Assembly: GCA_019113395.1 (NCBI GenBank)
Contig: DXHL01000006.1
Location: forward strand, 149,808-213,807
Reading direction: 5' to 3'
DNA length: 64,000 bases
From: Candidatus Rikenella faecigallinarum
GTDB taxonomy: Bacteria > Bacteroidota > Bacteroidia > Bacteroidales > Rikenellaceae
Shown: positions 1 to 8,556 of the stretch, in pieces
Position numbering within the stretch: the first letter of the stretch is position 1
Layout: each line of letters starts with the position of its first letter
Notes under the pieces: generated by a model
Told to the model about the DNA's origin: nothing
Seen by the model: the letters and a program-made list of their open reading frames with translations, nothing else
Database searches by the model: none
Position numbers and translations under genes: made by a program

Positions 1-621
<621 letters not shown>

Positions 622-669
622 AACCGGACACGGAACCTTTAACCAAAACCTTAATACACAACTACCACT

Positions 670-834
670 ATGGACAGCTACAAATGCGACGTATGCGACT
701 GGGTTTATAACCCCGAAGAAGGATATCCCGAAGGCGGTATTGCCCCGGGCACTCCGTTTGAAGAACTGCCGGACGATTTCGAATGCCCGCTCTGCGGCGT
801 CGGAAAAGACATGTTCAGCAAAGTCGAAAAATAG
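670..834 (+). CDS. Rubredoxin
   Basis: A 54-residue protein with the complete rubredoxin pattern: CDVC near residues 6-9 and CPLC near residues 39-42. These are the four cysteine ligands for one Fe atom. The intervening [20 protein letters not shown] and [10 protein letters not shown] segments match the family closely. It would act as a soluble one-electron carrier, for example in peroxide or superoxide detoxification in an anaerobe. The length is normal for the family. It lies 48 bp after purB, and a perfect inverted repeat about 90 bp downstream may end the transcript. Confidence 0.96.
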   Translation: MDSYKCDVCDWVYNPEEGYPEGGIAPGTPFEELPDDFECPLCGVGKDMFSKVEK

Positions 835-920
835 ACTTTCCCCTTCCCGGCCTCATCTTTTGTTGTCGCCCCACACGAGGTAAAGACAGCATCCAAAGAG
901 GCCGAAAGCACACTACTGCC

Positions 921-953
921 GCAAAGGAGCGTACTAAAGATACGCTCCTTTGC
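921..953. repeat. Perfect 13-bp inverted repeat ahead of the DUF4834 promoter
   Basis: GCAAAGGAGCGTA (921-933) is exactly complementary to 941-953, with a 7-base loop between them. It lies between the rubredoxin stop and the -7 element at 956-963. It could be a terminator for the purB/rubredoxin transcript, although no long T-run follows, or a DNA operator overlapping the upstream half of the next promoter. The sequence alone does not separate these options. Confidence 0.7.
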
Positions 954-955
954 GT

Positions 956-963
956 TATCTTTG
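956..963 (+). promoter_or_regulatory. Bacteroidota -7 element (TATCTTTG) for DUF4834
   Basis: TATCTTTG fits TAnnTTTG exactly and lies 26 bp before the DUF4834 start codon. No clear -33 TTTG box is visible; that position is filled by the inverted repeat at 921-953. Confidence 0.6.
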
Positions 964-988
964 TACCGGAACGTTTCAAACAACCTGC

Positions 989-1327
989 ATGGAAGCCTTC
1001 TTCACTTTTCTACTTTTTACGTTTGTCGGCCTCTGGCTGTTGGGTGTCATCGGGCGCTGGCTGTTGCGCGGTTGGATAGCCCGCAAACAACGCGAATTCC
1101 AACAACAGTTCGGCGGGGACCCCGCCTCGGAAGATAATCGAAGGGGTGGTTTCCGCGGTTTCTATTCCCCCTTTGGCAACACCGCCCATCAACGCAAGCG
1201 CGGCAAAGAGGGCGAAGTAACCGTGACGCAAAACACTCGCCGCAGTCAATATGAGGTGGGGAAAGGTGTGGGAGAATATGTCGAGTTCGAAGAGGTGGAA
1301 CAAACTTCTACCATGCGGCAGGAGTAA
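989..1327 (+). CDS. DUF4834 family small membrane protein
   Basis: A 112-residue protein with one N-terminal membrane segment (about residues 4-22, FFTFLLFTFVGLWLLGVIG), then a basic, glutamine-rich stretch, a low-complexity glycine/arginine middle, and the acidic C-terminal motif GEYVEFEEVE. That architecture matches DUF4834, a Bacteroidota family of unknown function. I chose the ATG at 989 because it begins just before the membrane segment and lies 26 bp after a good -7 element; the longer in-frame start would put the promoter inside the coding region. A strong terminator follows the gene. The function is unknown. Confidence 0.8.
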   Translation: MEAFFTFLLFTFVGLWLLGVIGRWLLRGWIARKQREFQQQFGGDPASEDNRRGGFRGFYSPFGNTAHQRKRGKEGEVTVTQNTRRSQYEVGKGVGEYVEFEEVEQTSTMRQE

Positions 1328-1361
1328 CGTCCGTGCAGAGAGTGTCTGCTTGTGTTCTTTC

Positions 1362-1408
1362 AACAGCGGGAGCATGAAACAATGTAGTTTCATGCTCCCG
1401 CTGTTTTT
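1362..1408 (+). terminator. Rho-independent terminator after DUF4834
   Basis: A perfect 19-bp stem (1362-1380 paired with 1387-1405), a 6-base loop, and a T-run overlapping and following the right arm. It lies 35 bp after the DUF4834 stop. Confidence 0.9.
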
Positions 1409-1636
1409 GACTCCGTCTGTCCTTGATACCCTTGAGTTAAGTGCACCCCAAACGGCCCCTCCCCGCAGGATAAGCCAGCGAACCGTCAGTGTCGGTATTA
1501 CGCTCCTCCCGAAACAACACTTAAAGCTGCGGTCGCGGAGTACGGGTAGACACAGGCAGGCTCAAATGCCGAGCGGCACCCACCGGAACCGGAGGCGAGA
1601 TAAGTACGGTCTGCAAGGTATGTCCCGAAAAAACAC
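1409..1636. repeat. Intergenic leader with a trace of the GC-rich repeat family
   Basis: No gene is seen here; the in-frame extension of the ABC exporter is low-complexity and unlike the family. Bases 1546-1581 resemble the ends of repeat blocks B and D: a GACAC start, then a short variable part, then GCCGAGCGGCACCC at 1568-1581. GCCGAGCGGC is itself a small hairpin. The rest shows nothing recognisable. Confidence 0.5.
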
Positions 1637-1644
1637 TACCTTTA
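1637..1644 (+). promoter_or_regulatory. Candidate -7 element (TACCTTTA) close to the ABC exporter start
   Basis: TACCTTTA matches TAnnTTTG at all but the last base and ends 5 bp before the ATG at 1650. Transcription would then begin at or next to the start codon, giving a leaderless or nearly leaderless mRNA. Confidence 0.4.
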
Positions 1645-1649
1645 CCCGC

Positions 1650-3479
1650 ATGAATACCTACTTCCGCATACTCCGATTCGGACGCCCTTATGGTCGATAT
1701 GCTATCCCATACTTCGTCTGCATCATCTTCCATACCATCTTCAACACGCTGATGTTCTCGATGCTGATACCGATTATCGACATCATGTTCAACGCCGATG
1801 GAATGGTCGAAACCGTCACTACGGCTCCCGAATTCGCCCTCTCGTCCGACTACTTCAAGGCCCTGCTCAACTACGGCCTCTACCGCGTGGCCGGAGCCGG
1901 ATACTCCGTCAAGGACATTCTCGTGGCACTGGCCGTTGTGACCGTTATCATCGTCCTGCTGAGCAACACGTTCCGATACTTCGCCCAACGGATTCTCGAA
2001 AACCTCCGCATACACACCCTCCAGCAAATCCGCGACGAAATGTTCGACCGCGTGATTCGGCTCCAAGTGGGATACTTCAGCAACGAACGAAAAGGAGACA
2101 TCATCTCCAAAATCACGGCCGACGTGCAGGTCGTGCAGTTCTGCATCACCAGCACTTTTCAGGTCTTCTTCAAAGAGCCTTTCCTGCTTATCGGCTACTT
2201 CTGGCTCCTTATCAGCATCTCGTTCCACCTGACCCTCTTTACGATTGCGGTACTGCCGGTGATTGCCCTCTTTATCGGATACATCGTCAAGCGACTGCGC
2301 CGCTCGGCCACCGAAGGACAGGAGTCGTTCGGCGAAATGGTCAGCCTGCTCGACGAATCGCTCGGCGCCATCAAAACCGTCAAAGGGTACAATGCCACAG
2401 GATACATCGAACAAAAATTCCGAAACCTCGACGGACGCTACTCCGATATCATGCGCTCCATCGCCAAACGGCAGCAGTTGGCCTCGCCGATGAGTGAATT
2501 TTTGGGCGTTGCCTCGCTCTCGTTTATTCTGGTTTACGGGGGGAACATGATTTTGGGCGGTGAACTGGGCGCTGCGGAATTTATCACCTATCTGGGTGCC
2601 TTTTCGCAGGTAACCCGTCCGGCACGTGCCATTGCCGACGCCTTCGGAAGCATCAACCAGGGGATTGCTGCCGGGGAACGGGTGCTCGAAATGATGGATA
2701 CGCCGCCGACCATTACCGACAAGCCCGAAGCACGTACGCTTACCGAATTTCGTGACACCATAGAGTTCCGCCACGTCCGCTTTGCCTACGAAGACAAACA
2801 GGTGCTCAACGACGTCTCGTTCACCATTCCGAAAGGGCAGACCGTGGCACTGGTAGGTCCCTCGGGCGGAGGGAAATCGACCATTTCGGACCTCATTCCC
2901 CGTTTCTACGACCCGGCCGAAGGAACGGTGCTCATCGACGGCATCGACCTGCGGGATTATGCCGTGGAGAGTGTACGGGCTCATATGGGGATTGTGGCTC
3001 AGGAGACCATTCTCTTCAACGACACCATCGAAGAGAACATCCGCATGGGCAACAACACCGCCACCCTGGAAGAGGTGATGGAGGCGGCTCGGGTGGCCAA
3101 CGCCTATGACTTCATCATGGAGACCGAAAACGGGTTCCAGACCAACATTGGCGACCGCGGCATGAAACTCTCCGGCGGACAACGGCAACGTCTCTCCATT
3201 GCGCGCGCCGTGTTGCGCAATCCGGATATTCTGATACTGGACGAAGCCACCTCGGCGCTCGACACCGAGAGCGAACGGCTGGTACAGGAGTCCCTCTCGT
3301 CACTGCTCAAGGGACGGACCTCGCTGGTGATTGCCCACCGTCTCAGCACCATTCAACACGCCGACAAGATTATTGTCGTTGAATCGGGACGCATTGCCGA
3401 GCAGGGAACACACGCCGAACTGATGGCTCGCGAAGGGATATACCACAAACTGATTGAGATGCAGCAACTGGCGGAATAG
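1650..3479 (+). CDS. ABC exporter, fused membrane and ATPase domains (MsbA-like)
   Basis: A 609-residue half-transporter with about six membrane helices in residues 15-320, followed by one nucleotide-binding domain. Walker A is GPSGGGKST at about residue 403, the signature LSGGQRQR at about 507, and Walker B ILILDEATSALD with Asp531. All are intact, so an active ATPase is expected. It should work as a homodimer in the inner membrane. The MsbA/lipid-exporter group is the nearest fit, but the substrate (lipid A, another lipid or a drug) cannot be read from sequence. The start at 1650 is preferred because it begins just before the first helix; 133 upstream in-frame residues are low-complexity and overlap repeat remnants. 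Confidence 0.9.
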   Translation: MNTYFRILRFGRPYGRYAIPYFVCIIFHTIFNTLMFSMLIPIIDIMFNADGMVETVTTAPEFALSSDYFKALLNYGLYRVAGAGYSVKDILVALAVVTVIIVLLSNTFRYFAQRILENLRIHTLQQIRDEMFDRVIRLQVGYFSNERKGDIISKITADVQVVQFCITSTFQVFFKEPFLLIGYFWLLISISFHLTLFTIAVLPVIALFIGYIVKRLRRSATEGQESFGEMVSLLDESLGAIKTVKGYNATGYIEQKFRNLDGRYSDIMRSIAKRQQLASPMSEFLGVASLSFILVYGGNMILGGELGAAEFITYLGAFSQVTRPARAIADAFGSINQGIAAGERVLEMMDTPPTITDKPEARTLTEFRDTIEFRHVRFAYEDKQVLNDVSFTIPKGQTVALVGPSGGGKSTISDLIPRFYDPAEGTVLIDGIDLRDYAVESVRAHMGIVAQETILFNDTIEENIRMGNNTATLEEVMEAARVANAYDFIMETENGFQTNIGDRGMKLSGGQRQRLSIARAVLRNPDILILDEATSALDTESERLVQESLSSLLKGRTSLVIAHRLSTIQHADKIIVVESGRIAEQGTHAELMAREGIYHKLIEMQQLAE

Positions 3480-3573
3480 AGGTTTTCCCATGACAGGGTC
3501 TGCTGCAGGCCAACCGTACCATTCATCGCGGAACAGCACCCGTCCACGGCGCTGTTTCAAAAAACATCCCACG

Positions 3574-4053
3574 ATGAAAAAAATCTTCTTCTTGATGAGT
3601 CTGTTTCTGCTGGCAGCAGGAGCGGCTCGTGCCCAAAAAATGGTTATCGGCTCCCGTATCCCCGACTTCAAAGGGGTGCAGTGGCTTACCACCATGCCGG
3701 AGGGGGCAGGCTCCGAACACTCCCGGCCGATGATTATCGAATTTTACCAGCCCTCGAATGCTTCGTCGGCCCGTTTCTTCCCAAAGTTGGAAACCATTTG
3801 GCAGACCTATGCTTCGGAAGATGACGGGTTGCAAATCGTTGTGCTGGTGGCTCAGGACCGCTCCTGCGCCGAACAACTGCATCAGAAATACAACGACCGC
3901 TATTTTATCGGCATCGACCCCGACGGACAGGTTTATCGAGCCTTCAACGTGCAGTTCCTGCCCTATACGCTGGTGGTCTCTTCACGCGGCGAGGTCTACT
4001 GGCAGGGAAACCTGGGTAACCTCTCCGACGAGGTGCTCCGCAAAGTAAAATAA
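3574..4053 (+). CDS. Secreted thioredoxin-fold protein lacking the CxxC active site
   Basis: A 159-residue protein with a clear signal peptide (MKKIFFLMSLFLLAAGAARA). The mature part has the thioredoxin/AhpC-TSA layout: a strand (MIIEFYQ), a helix, a strand (LQIVVLVAQD), a conserved cis-proline region (QFLPYTLVV) and a final hairpin (GEVYWQGN). Where a WCxxC redox motif is expected, the sequence reads YQPSNASSA (about residues 58-66), and the only cysteine is a lone one in QDRSCAEQ. It therefore cannot be a standard disulphide oxidoreductase. It may be a binding or scaffold version of the fold in the periplasm. It starts 94 bp after the ABC exporter and may share its transcript. Confidence 0.75.
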   Translation: MKKIFFLMSLFLLAAGAARAQKMVIGSRIPDFKGVQWLTTMPEGAGSEHSRPMIIEFYQPSNASSARFFPKLETIWQTYASEDDGLQIVVLVAQDRSCAEQLHQKYNDRYFIGIDPDGQVYRAFNVQFLPYTLVVSSRGEVYWQGNLGNLSDEVLRKVK

Positions 4054-4087
4054 TCCTAATCCACTCATCATACAACCGTTTCAACCA

Positions 4088-5173
4088 GTGAAAAAACTCC
4101 TGCTCTCCGCAGCGCTGCTGCTCACTACCGCCGCCACGCTGTCGGCACAAAACACGCCGAAATTCTCGACCCCCTATGCCTTTGAACCGCCGCACTACGT
4201 CTGCTACCGTGCGCCGGGCAGTGTCACCATCGACGGGAATATCGACACCCCGGAATGGGAAGCCGTGCCGTGGACCTCGGATTTCGTGGACATTCAGGGC
4301 TCGAACCGCCCCGAAACTCCGCGCCACCGCTGCCGTGCCAAACTGATGTGGGACGACACCTACCTGTATATCGCTGCCGAGATGATTGAGCCCCACCTGT
4401 GGGCCACACTCACCGAACGCGAATCGGTCATCTTCCATGACAACGATTTCGAGGTGTTTCTGGATGTCACCGGCACCACCCACCACTACATGGAGTTCGA
4501 AGTCAATGCCCTGGGAACGGAGTGGGACCTGATGCTGACCCGCCCCTATCGGGACGGCGGGGCACCGCTCAACGCCTGGAACATGAACGGGATGCGGTCG
4601 GCTGTCAAACTGTACGGGACGCTGAACGACCCGTCGGACACGGACGAAAAGTGGACCTTCGAGATGGCTATCCCGCTCGCCACGCTGTTCGAGGTGCAGT
4701 ACGGCAAACGCGAAATTGCGGACGGCGAACAGTGGCGTCTGAACTTCTCGCGCGTACAATGGCTGCTGGATGTGGTGGACGGCAAGTATGTCAAACGACC
4801 CAAAATGCCCGAAGACAACTGGGTATGGGCCCCGACCGGCAAAATCAACATCCACGAACCGGAATACTGGGGTTTTCTGCAATTCTCGGACATTACGGCC
4901 GGCCAAGGCATTGCCCCGTTCGTTTGGAACCCGAACGAATCGGTGAAATGGGCCTTGCGTGAGCTCTACTACCGTCAGCGGGAGTTCCGCACGGCCAACG
5001 GTCGCTGGGCCTCTTCGGCCACAGAGCTCAAAGCGGACGAAATCAAGGCTCCGGGGATGGATTTTCAACCCACGGTGTACACCGCCGGCGATTCCTATCG
5101 GATTGTGGCTCCCGGGTTCGGCGGCACCTCGTGGTACATCAACAACGAGGGTTACGTAGGACAGGGCAAATAG
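4088..5173 (+). CDS. Secreted CBM9-like carbohydrate-binding protein
   Basis: A 361-residue protein with a signal peptide (MKKLLLSAALLLTTAATLSA) starting at a GTG codon; no ATG fits the signal peptide. The mature N-terminal two-thirds carries the CBM9-like beta-sandwich pattern, with VTIDGNIDTPEWEAVPWT, AKLMWDDTYLYIAAEM, the acidic DNDFEVFLD and YMEFEVNALGTEWDL. Such domains bind reducing ends of sugars, or act as periplasmic or surface carbohydrate-binding proteins. The C-terminal approximately 100 residues have no domain I recognise. It starts 34 bp after the thioredoxin-fold gene, suggesting a two-gene secreted unit. It is followed by repeat block A. Confidence 0.85.
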   Translation: MKKLLLSAALLLTTAATLSAQNTPKFSTPYAFEPPHYVCYRAPGSVTIDGNIDTPEWEAVPWTSDFVDIQGSNRPETPRHRCRAKLMWDDTYLYIAAEMIEPHLWATLTERESVIFHDNDFEVFLDVTGTTHHYMEFEVNALGTEWDLMLTRPYRDGGAPLNAWNMNGMRSAVKLYGTLNDPSDTDEKWTFEMAIPLATLFEVQYGKREIADGEQWRLNFSRVQWLLDVVDGKYVKRPKMPEDNWVWAPTGKINIHEPEYWGFLQFSDITAGQGIAPFVWNPNESVKWALRELYYRQREFRTANGRWASSATELKADEIKAPGMDFQPTVYTAGDSYRIVAPGFGGTSWYINNEGYVGQGK

Positions 5174-5780
5174 CTCGAATCGTCGTTTCTTTTGTACCGC
5201 AAGGTTTTTCCGCTCGGGACACAAGGAGGTTTGCATGCCAGGCAGCACCGGATCGCCCCAGCAACCCGTCGGGCCGAAGCATCCCCGAGCGGAGGACCGA
5301 AAATAGGCTTTGCTATTTTCACTCTCCGCTGGCTTCGGCCCGTCGCATAGAGCCTTCCGCAAATGCTTGCGAATGTGCGTCCCCGAGCGGCAAAGCCACT
5401 GGCGTAACAGTCGGCGGTTTTTGCAAAACCACAGCTTCTCAGACAATCACTACCGCCATGCTTGGTCGGAGCCAGTGGGGGGCGCGCGATATAGCGCAGG
5501 CCTCCGCAGCCCCATGGCTCCGGCCTGACACGGTTGCTGCGCAACCGCATTGTTTCAAATAGGGGTTGGGCGCCGACCGAGATAAACGTAGCACATGGGA
5601 TGGAGAGTAGAGTGCGGCTTCGTGAAGACCGGAGCCGGCGGAGGCGGAAAAGCGAGCCCGTGCGGGTGAGATTTTCAGCCCTCCGCTGGGGGCGGCTTCG
5701 GGCTGACGGGTTGCTGAGGCAACCCGGTGCCGCTGGCGCAACAAATCGCACGCTTTGCCGGGAGGCCTCTTGCGATTTCC
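5174..5780. repeat. GC-rich intergenic repeat block A
   Basis: About 600 bp with no convincing gene; the open frames here are accidental and have no recognisable protein pattern. The block carries three copies of a hairpin motif, at 5416-5430 (GGTTTT/AAAACC), 5531-5547 (CGGTTGC/GCAACCG) and 5707-5726 (CGGGTTGC/GCAACCCG). The first follows TCGGC and the other two follow a TGAC-type sequence. It also contains the 18-mer AGCGCAGGCCTCCGCAGC at 5493-5510, repeated twice in block D, and a 102-bp segment repeated inverted in block B. Small motifs such as CCCCGAGCGG recur at about 5282 and 5382. Confidence 0.8.
5629..5730 (+). repeat. 102-bp repeat, copy 1 (inverted copy at 39980-40081)
   Basis: Base-by-base comparison by eye with the reverse complement of 39980-40081 shows about 94 of 102 positions identical and no gaps. 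The segment ends in a hairpin with an 8-bp stem. Similarity fades on both sides. Confidence 0.9.
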
Positions 5781-5790
5781 AAAAAAGACG

Positions 5791-5798
5791 TACCTTTA
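5791..5798 (+). promoter_or_regulatory. Possible -7 element (TACCTTTA) upstream of the barrel receptor
   Basis: TACCTTTA is a near match to TAnnTTTG, but it lies about 250 bp before the receptor start, implying a long leader. Bases 5799-6050 hold no gene or strong hairpin that I can see, so the assignment is weak. Confidence 0.3.
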
Positions 5799-6050
5799 TC
5801 GTCAAATATTCCGATTCGTTCTTTTCATAGCTTCCGTACAAGAAAAGGCTAATTCATCTGTCCTGATAGCACACGACAGGTCATACCGACCGTCAGATTG
5901 CAGGCTATAGGACAATCACAGAAGCACAATACCCAAAGCTCTGAGTGTATATCGATACGGCATACGCTCAGGGCTTGTTGGGTATTGGGGTATAGCCTTC
6001 CCTTTGTACGGACAAGTCTTTGGTGCGTATGCCTTTTTTCCAAAAGGCCG

Positions 6051-8477
6051 ATGCCCCGCCGACAACTCCGATACACCTCCCTCCTCATCATACTCCTCGC
6101 CGTAACCGCCACGCCTGCCGCGGCGCAGGACATCACACCCCAACTCCAACAAACACAATGGGCTATCGACGCCCGCAACGAAACGTGGCAACTCCCCCGA
6201 CTCAACGCCTACAACTCCTACCTCGAACAAACTACGGACTTTAACTTCAGTTTCCTGCGCTACCAACACCGCGGCTACGGAAACCGATATGAGGAATACC
6301 GGCTGGACGGCACCTTGTTTGAGGAGTGGTTTCAGGGGACGCCAGCCTGGAATGCCGTGGGCGGGCTGTATGCCGTAGGAACAGACATTTACCGCACGGA
6401 GGAAGGTTTTCCCAATCCTTTTGGCAACACCGAAAACCGCGCCATCCTCCCGTGGGAGCAGACACGCGGCGGACGCATTGCCCTCTCCACCTCGAACCGT
6501 ACCTATGTGGGACGGGGCAGCATCGGCTACAACTCCGCCGAGAACGCACGCAACGGATGGGGATACTCCCTCTACGGCAGCCGCAGTTGGGGGCGGTCAT
6601 ACATGATTGACGGGCTGTGGAACGACAGTTGGACTGCCTTTGGGTCAGTCTCCAAACGGTTCGGGGGTGACCGTCATCGTATGGCACTGACAGCGTGGTA
6701 CGCCCCGACACAACAGGCGCTGCAATCGGCATCTACGGCCGAAGCCTTTGCCCTGACCGGAAACAACCTCTACAACCCCGCGTGGGGAGAATGGAGTGGA
6801 GAACAACGCTCCTCGAACGTTCGCACCGCCCGACAGCCCGTCGTGATGCTGACCCACGCCTACTCCGACAACGAGACCTTCTCGCTGACCACCACCGTAG
6901 CAGCCCGTTTCGGAAACGAGAGCCGTTCGACCCTCGACTGGCAGAATGCTCCGAATCCCCGACCCGATTACTACCGCAATATGCCGAGCTTTCAGCCCGA
7001 GGGGAGCGAGATGCGGGCGTGGGTCGAGGAGTTGTGGCGCACAGACCCCACGGTGCAACAGATTGACTGGGCGGCGATGGTCGAACGCAACCGCAACGAT
7101 TCGCCCCGTGCCCACTACGTGGTAGCGAGCCGCGTACGCGATTATCAGGAGTGGATGCTCCACTCCACCGCCCACTGGCAGCCTAACGAGAGCACGTTGC
7201 TGACGGCAGGAGTGGAGATGCTGGCCGCCGAAAACCTCCACTACAAACGGTTAGACGACCTGCTGGGAGCAGACTATTGGCTGGACGTGGATGTCTTTGT
7301 CGAGAACCCCGAAGATGTGCAGAACAACACCCAAAACGACATGCACCACCCCAATCGTCAGGTACACGAGGGGGAGGCCTATGACTACAAATACTCGATG
7401 CAGGCCCTGCTGCCCCGCCTGTGGGGACATTTCACCAAACAGTTGGCGCAGTGGGAAATAGAGGCAGGAGGGTCTCTGGGGGTCACGGCTTACCGCCGCT
7501 TCGGCTATTACGACAAGGAGAACTTCTCGGGTTCAGCCTCGTTCGGGTGGTCGTCGTGGCTGATACGCCCCGAATGGTCGCTCGACGCGGGGATAGGCTG
7601 CCGCCTCGGGTCGGGGCTGCGGCTCGGCGGCCGTTTTGCGGCCCAGAGCCTCGCCCCCACACCGCAGAACGCCTTTATCTCGCCCGAATACCGCAACGCC
7701 TGTGCCCCCGGGTTGAAAAACGAACAGCTGCTCGGCGTCGAGCTGTCGCTCGACTACCGCTCGCCGCTGGTCCGTGCATCACTCTCGGCCTACGCCACCT
7801 CCATCCGAAACCGCACCGAAACCCGAGCCTTCTACGACGACCTGAACCACTTCTACTGCAACTACTTGATGTCGGGCATCCACACCCGTCACCTCGGGGT
7901 GGAGTTTTCGGCCGAGGTACAGTTGAGCAGTCAGCTGTGGCTGCGGGCGGCAGGCATCGTATCCGACAGCCGTTACGCCGCCAACCCCACGGGCACAGAG
8001 ATTCAGGAGAGTACGGGCGAGACTGTCGGCACCGAAACGGTTTATTACAAAAGTCTGCACACCGCCACGGGGCCCCAAACCCTCGGCACCCTCGAAATCG
8101 AATACACTCCCAACAACTGGACCCTATCGCTGGCCTTGAACGGGTTTGCAGGCAACTACGTGGCACCTACCCCGCTGCGCCGTACCGAACGGGCCTTCGA
8201 AGTGGTGGACTATGCCATAGCCTTCGACCAGGAGAATTTCGGCGCCGGAGCCACCCTCGACCTCTTTTGCGGCAAGACCTTCTACCTGCCGGGCGACCAG
8301 CGCCTAGGGATATATGCCGGCATCAACAACCTGCTCAACCGCCGCAACATCCGCACCGGCGGTTACGAATCGTCGCGGCTGCGACAAAATGCAGCCGGCG
8401 ACTACCTCCCCCTCGACTCGAAATACTACTACGCCCAGGGAATCAACTTTTTCGTCACGGCCTCCTGGCGATTCTGA
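6051..8477 (+). CDS. TonB-dependent receptor-like outer-membrane beta-barrel protein
   Basis: An 808-residue protein with a signal peptide ending near ATPAAAQ (about residue 26), chosen over an upstream in-frame start without signal-peptide character. The C-terminal half has alternating aromatic strands and the late-barrel patterns typical of TonB receptors (LGIYAGINNLLNRRNIRTGG), ending in a terminal phenylalanine (FFVTASWRF). The usual N-terminal carboxypeptidase-regulatory domain is absent, and the plug, if present, is divergent. It sits alone between repeat block A and a cation exporter, with no SusD-like partner. Likely role: uptake of, or binding to, an unknown ligand at the outer membrane. 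Confidence 0.7.
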   Translation: MPRRQLRYTSLLIILLAVTATPAAAQDITPQLQQTQWAIDARNETWQLPRLNAYNSYLEQTTDFNFSFLRYQHRGYGNRYEEYRLDGTLFEEWFQGTPAWNAVGGLYAVGTDIYRTEEGFPNPFGNTENRAILPWEQTRGGRIALSTSNRTYVGRGSIGYNSAENARNGWGYSLYGSRSWGRSYMIDGLWNDSWTAFGSVSKRFGGDRHRMALTAWYAPTQQALQSASTAEAFALTGNNLYNPAWGEWSGEQRSSNVRTARQPVVMLTHAYSDNETFSLTTTVAARFGNESRSTLDWQNAPNPRPDYYRNMPSFQPEGSEMRAWVEELWRTDPTVQQIDWAAMVERNRNDSPRAHYVVASRVRDYQEWMLHSTAHWQPNESTLLTAGVEMLAAENLHYKRLDDLLGADYWLDVDVFVENPEDVQNNTQNDMHHPNRQVHEGEAYDYKYSMQALLPRLWGHFTKQLAQWEIEAGGSLGVTAYRRFGYYDKENFSGSASFGWSSWLIRPEWSLDAGIGCRLGSGLRLGGRFAAQSLAPTPQNAFISPEYRNACAPGLKNEQLLGVELSLDYRSPLVRASLSAYATSIRNRTETRAFYDDLNHFYCNYLMSGIHTRHLGVEFSAEVQLSSQLWLRAAGIVSDSRYAANPTGTEIQESTGETVGTETVYYKSLHTATGPQTLGTLEIEYTPNNWTLSLALNGFAGNYVAPTPLRRTERAFEVVDYAIAFDQENFGAGATLDLFCGKTFYLPGDQRLGIYAGINNLLNRRNIRTGGYESSRLRQNAAGDYLPLDSKYYYAQGINFFVTASWRF

Positions 8478-8543
8478 CCCGACACGCCCTCTCTTCGTGT
8501 CGTTTCACCCCATCCCCGAGCATACGTCCCCCCGCTTTTTTAC

Positions 8544-8551
8544 TACCTTTG
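8544..8551 (+). promoter_or_regulatory. -7 element (TACCTTTG) abutting the CDF exporter start
   Basis: An exact TAnnTTTG match ending 5 bp before the ATG at 8557. The resulting transcript would have almost no leader. Confidence 0.55.
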
Positions 8552-8556
8552 TCTCC

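Noticed and set aside
5131..5841. Open frames of 60-230 codons on both strands in repeat block A, and likewise in blocks B (39876-40331), C (43456-44031) and D (53138-53504)
   Set aside because: The translations are low-complexity, arginine/serine/proline-rich and dissimilar between repeat copies, while the DNA hairpins are what is conserved.
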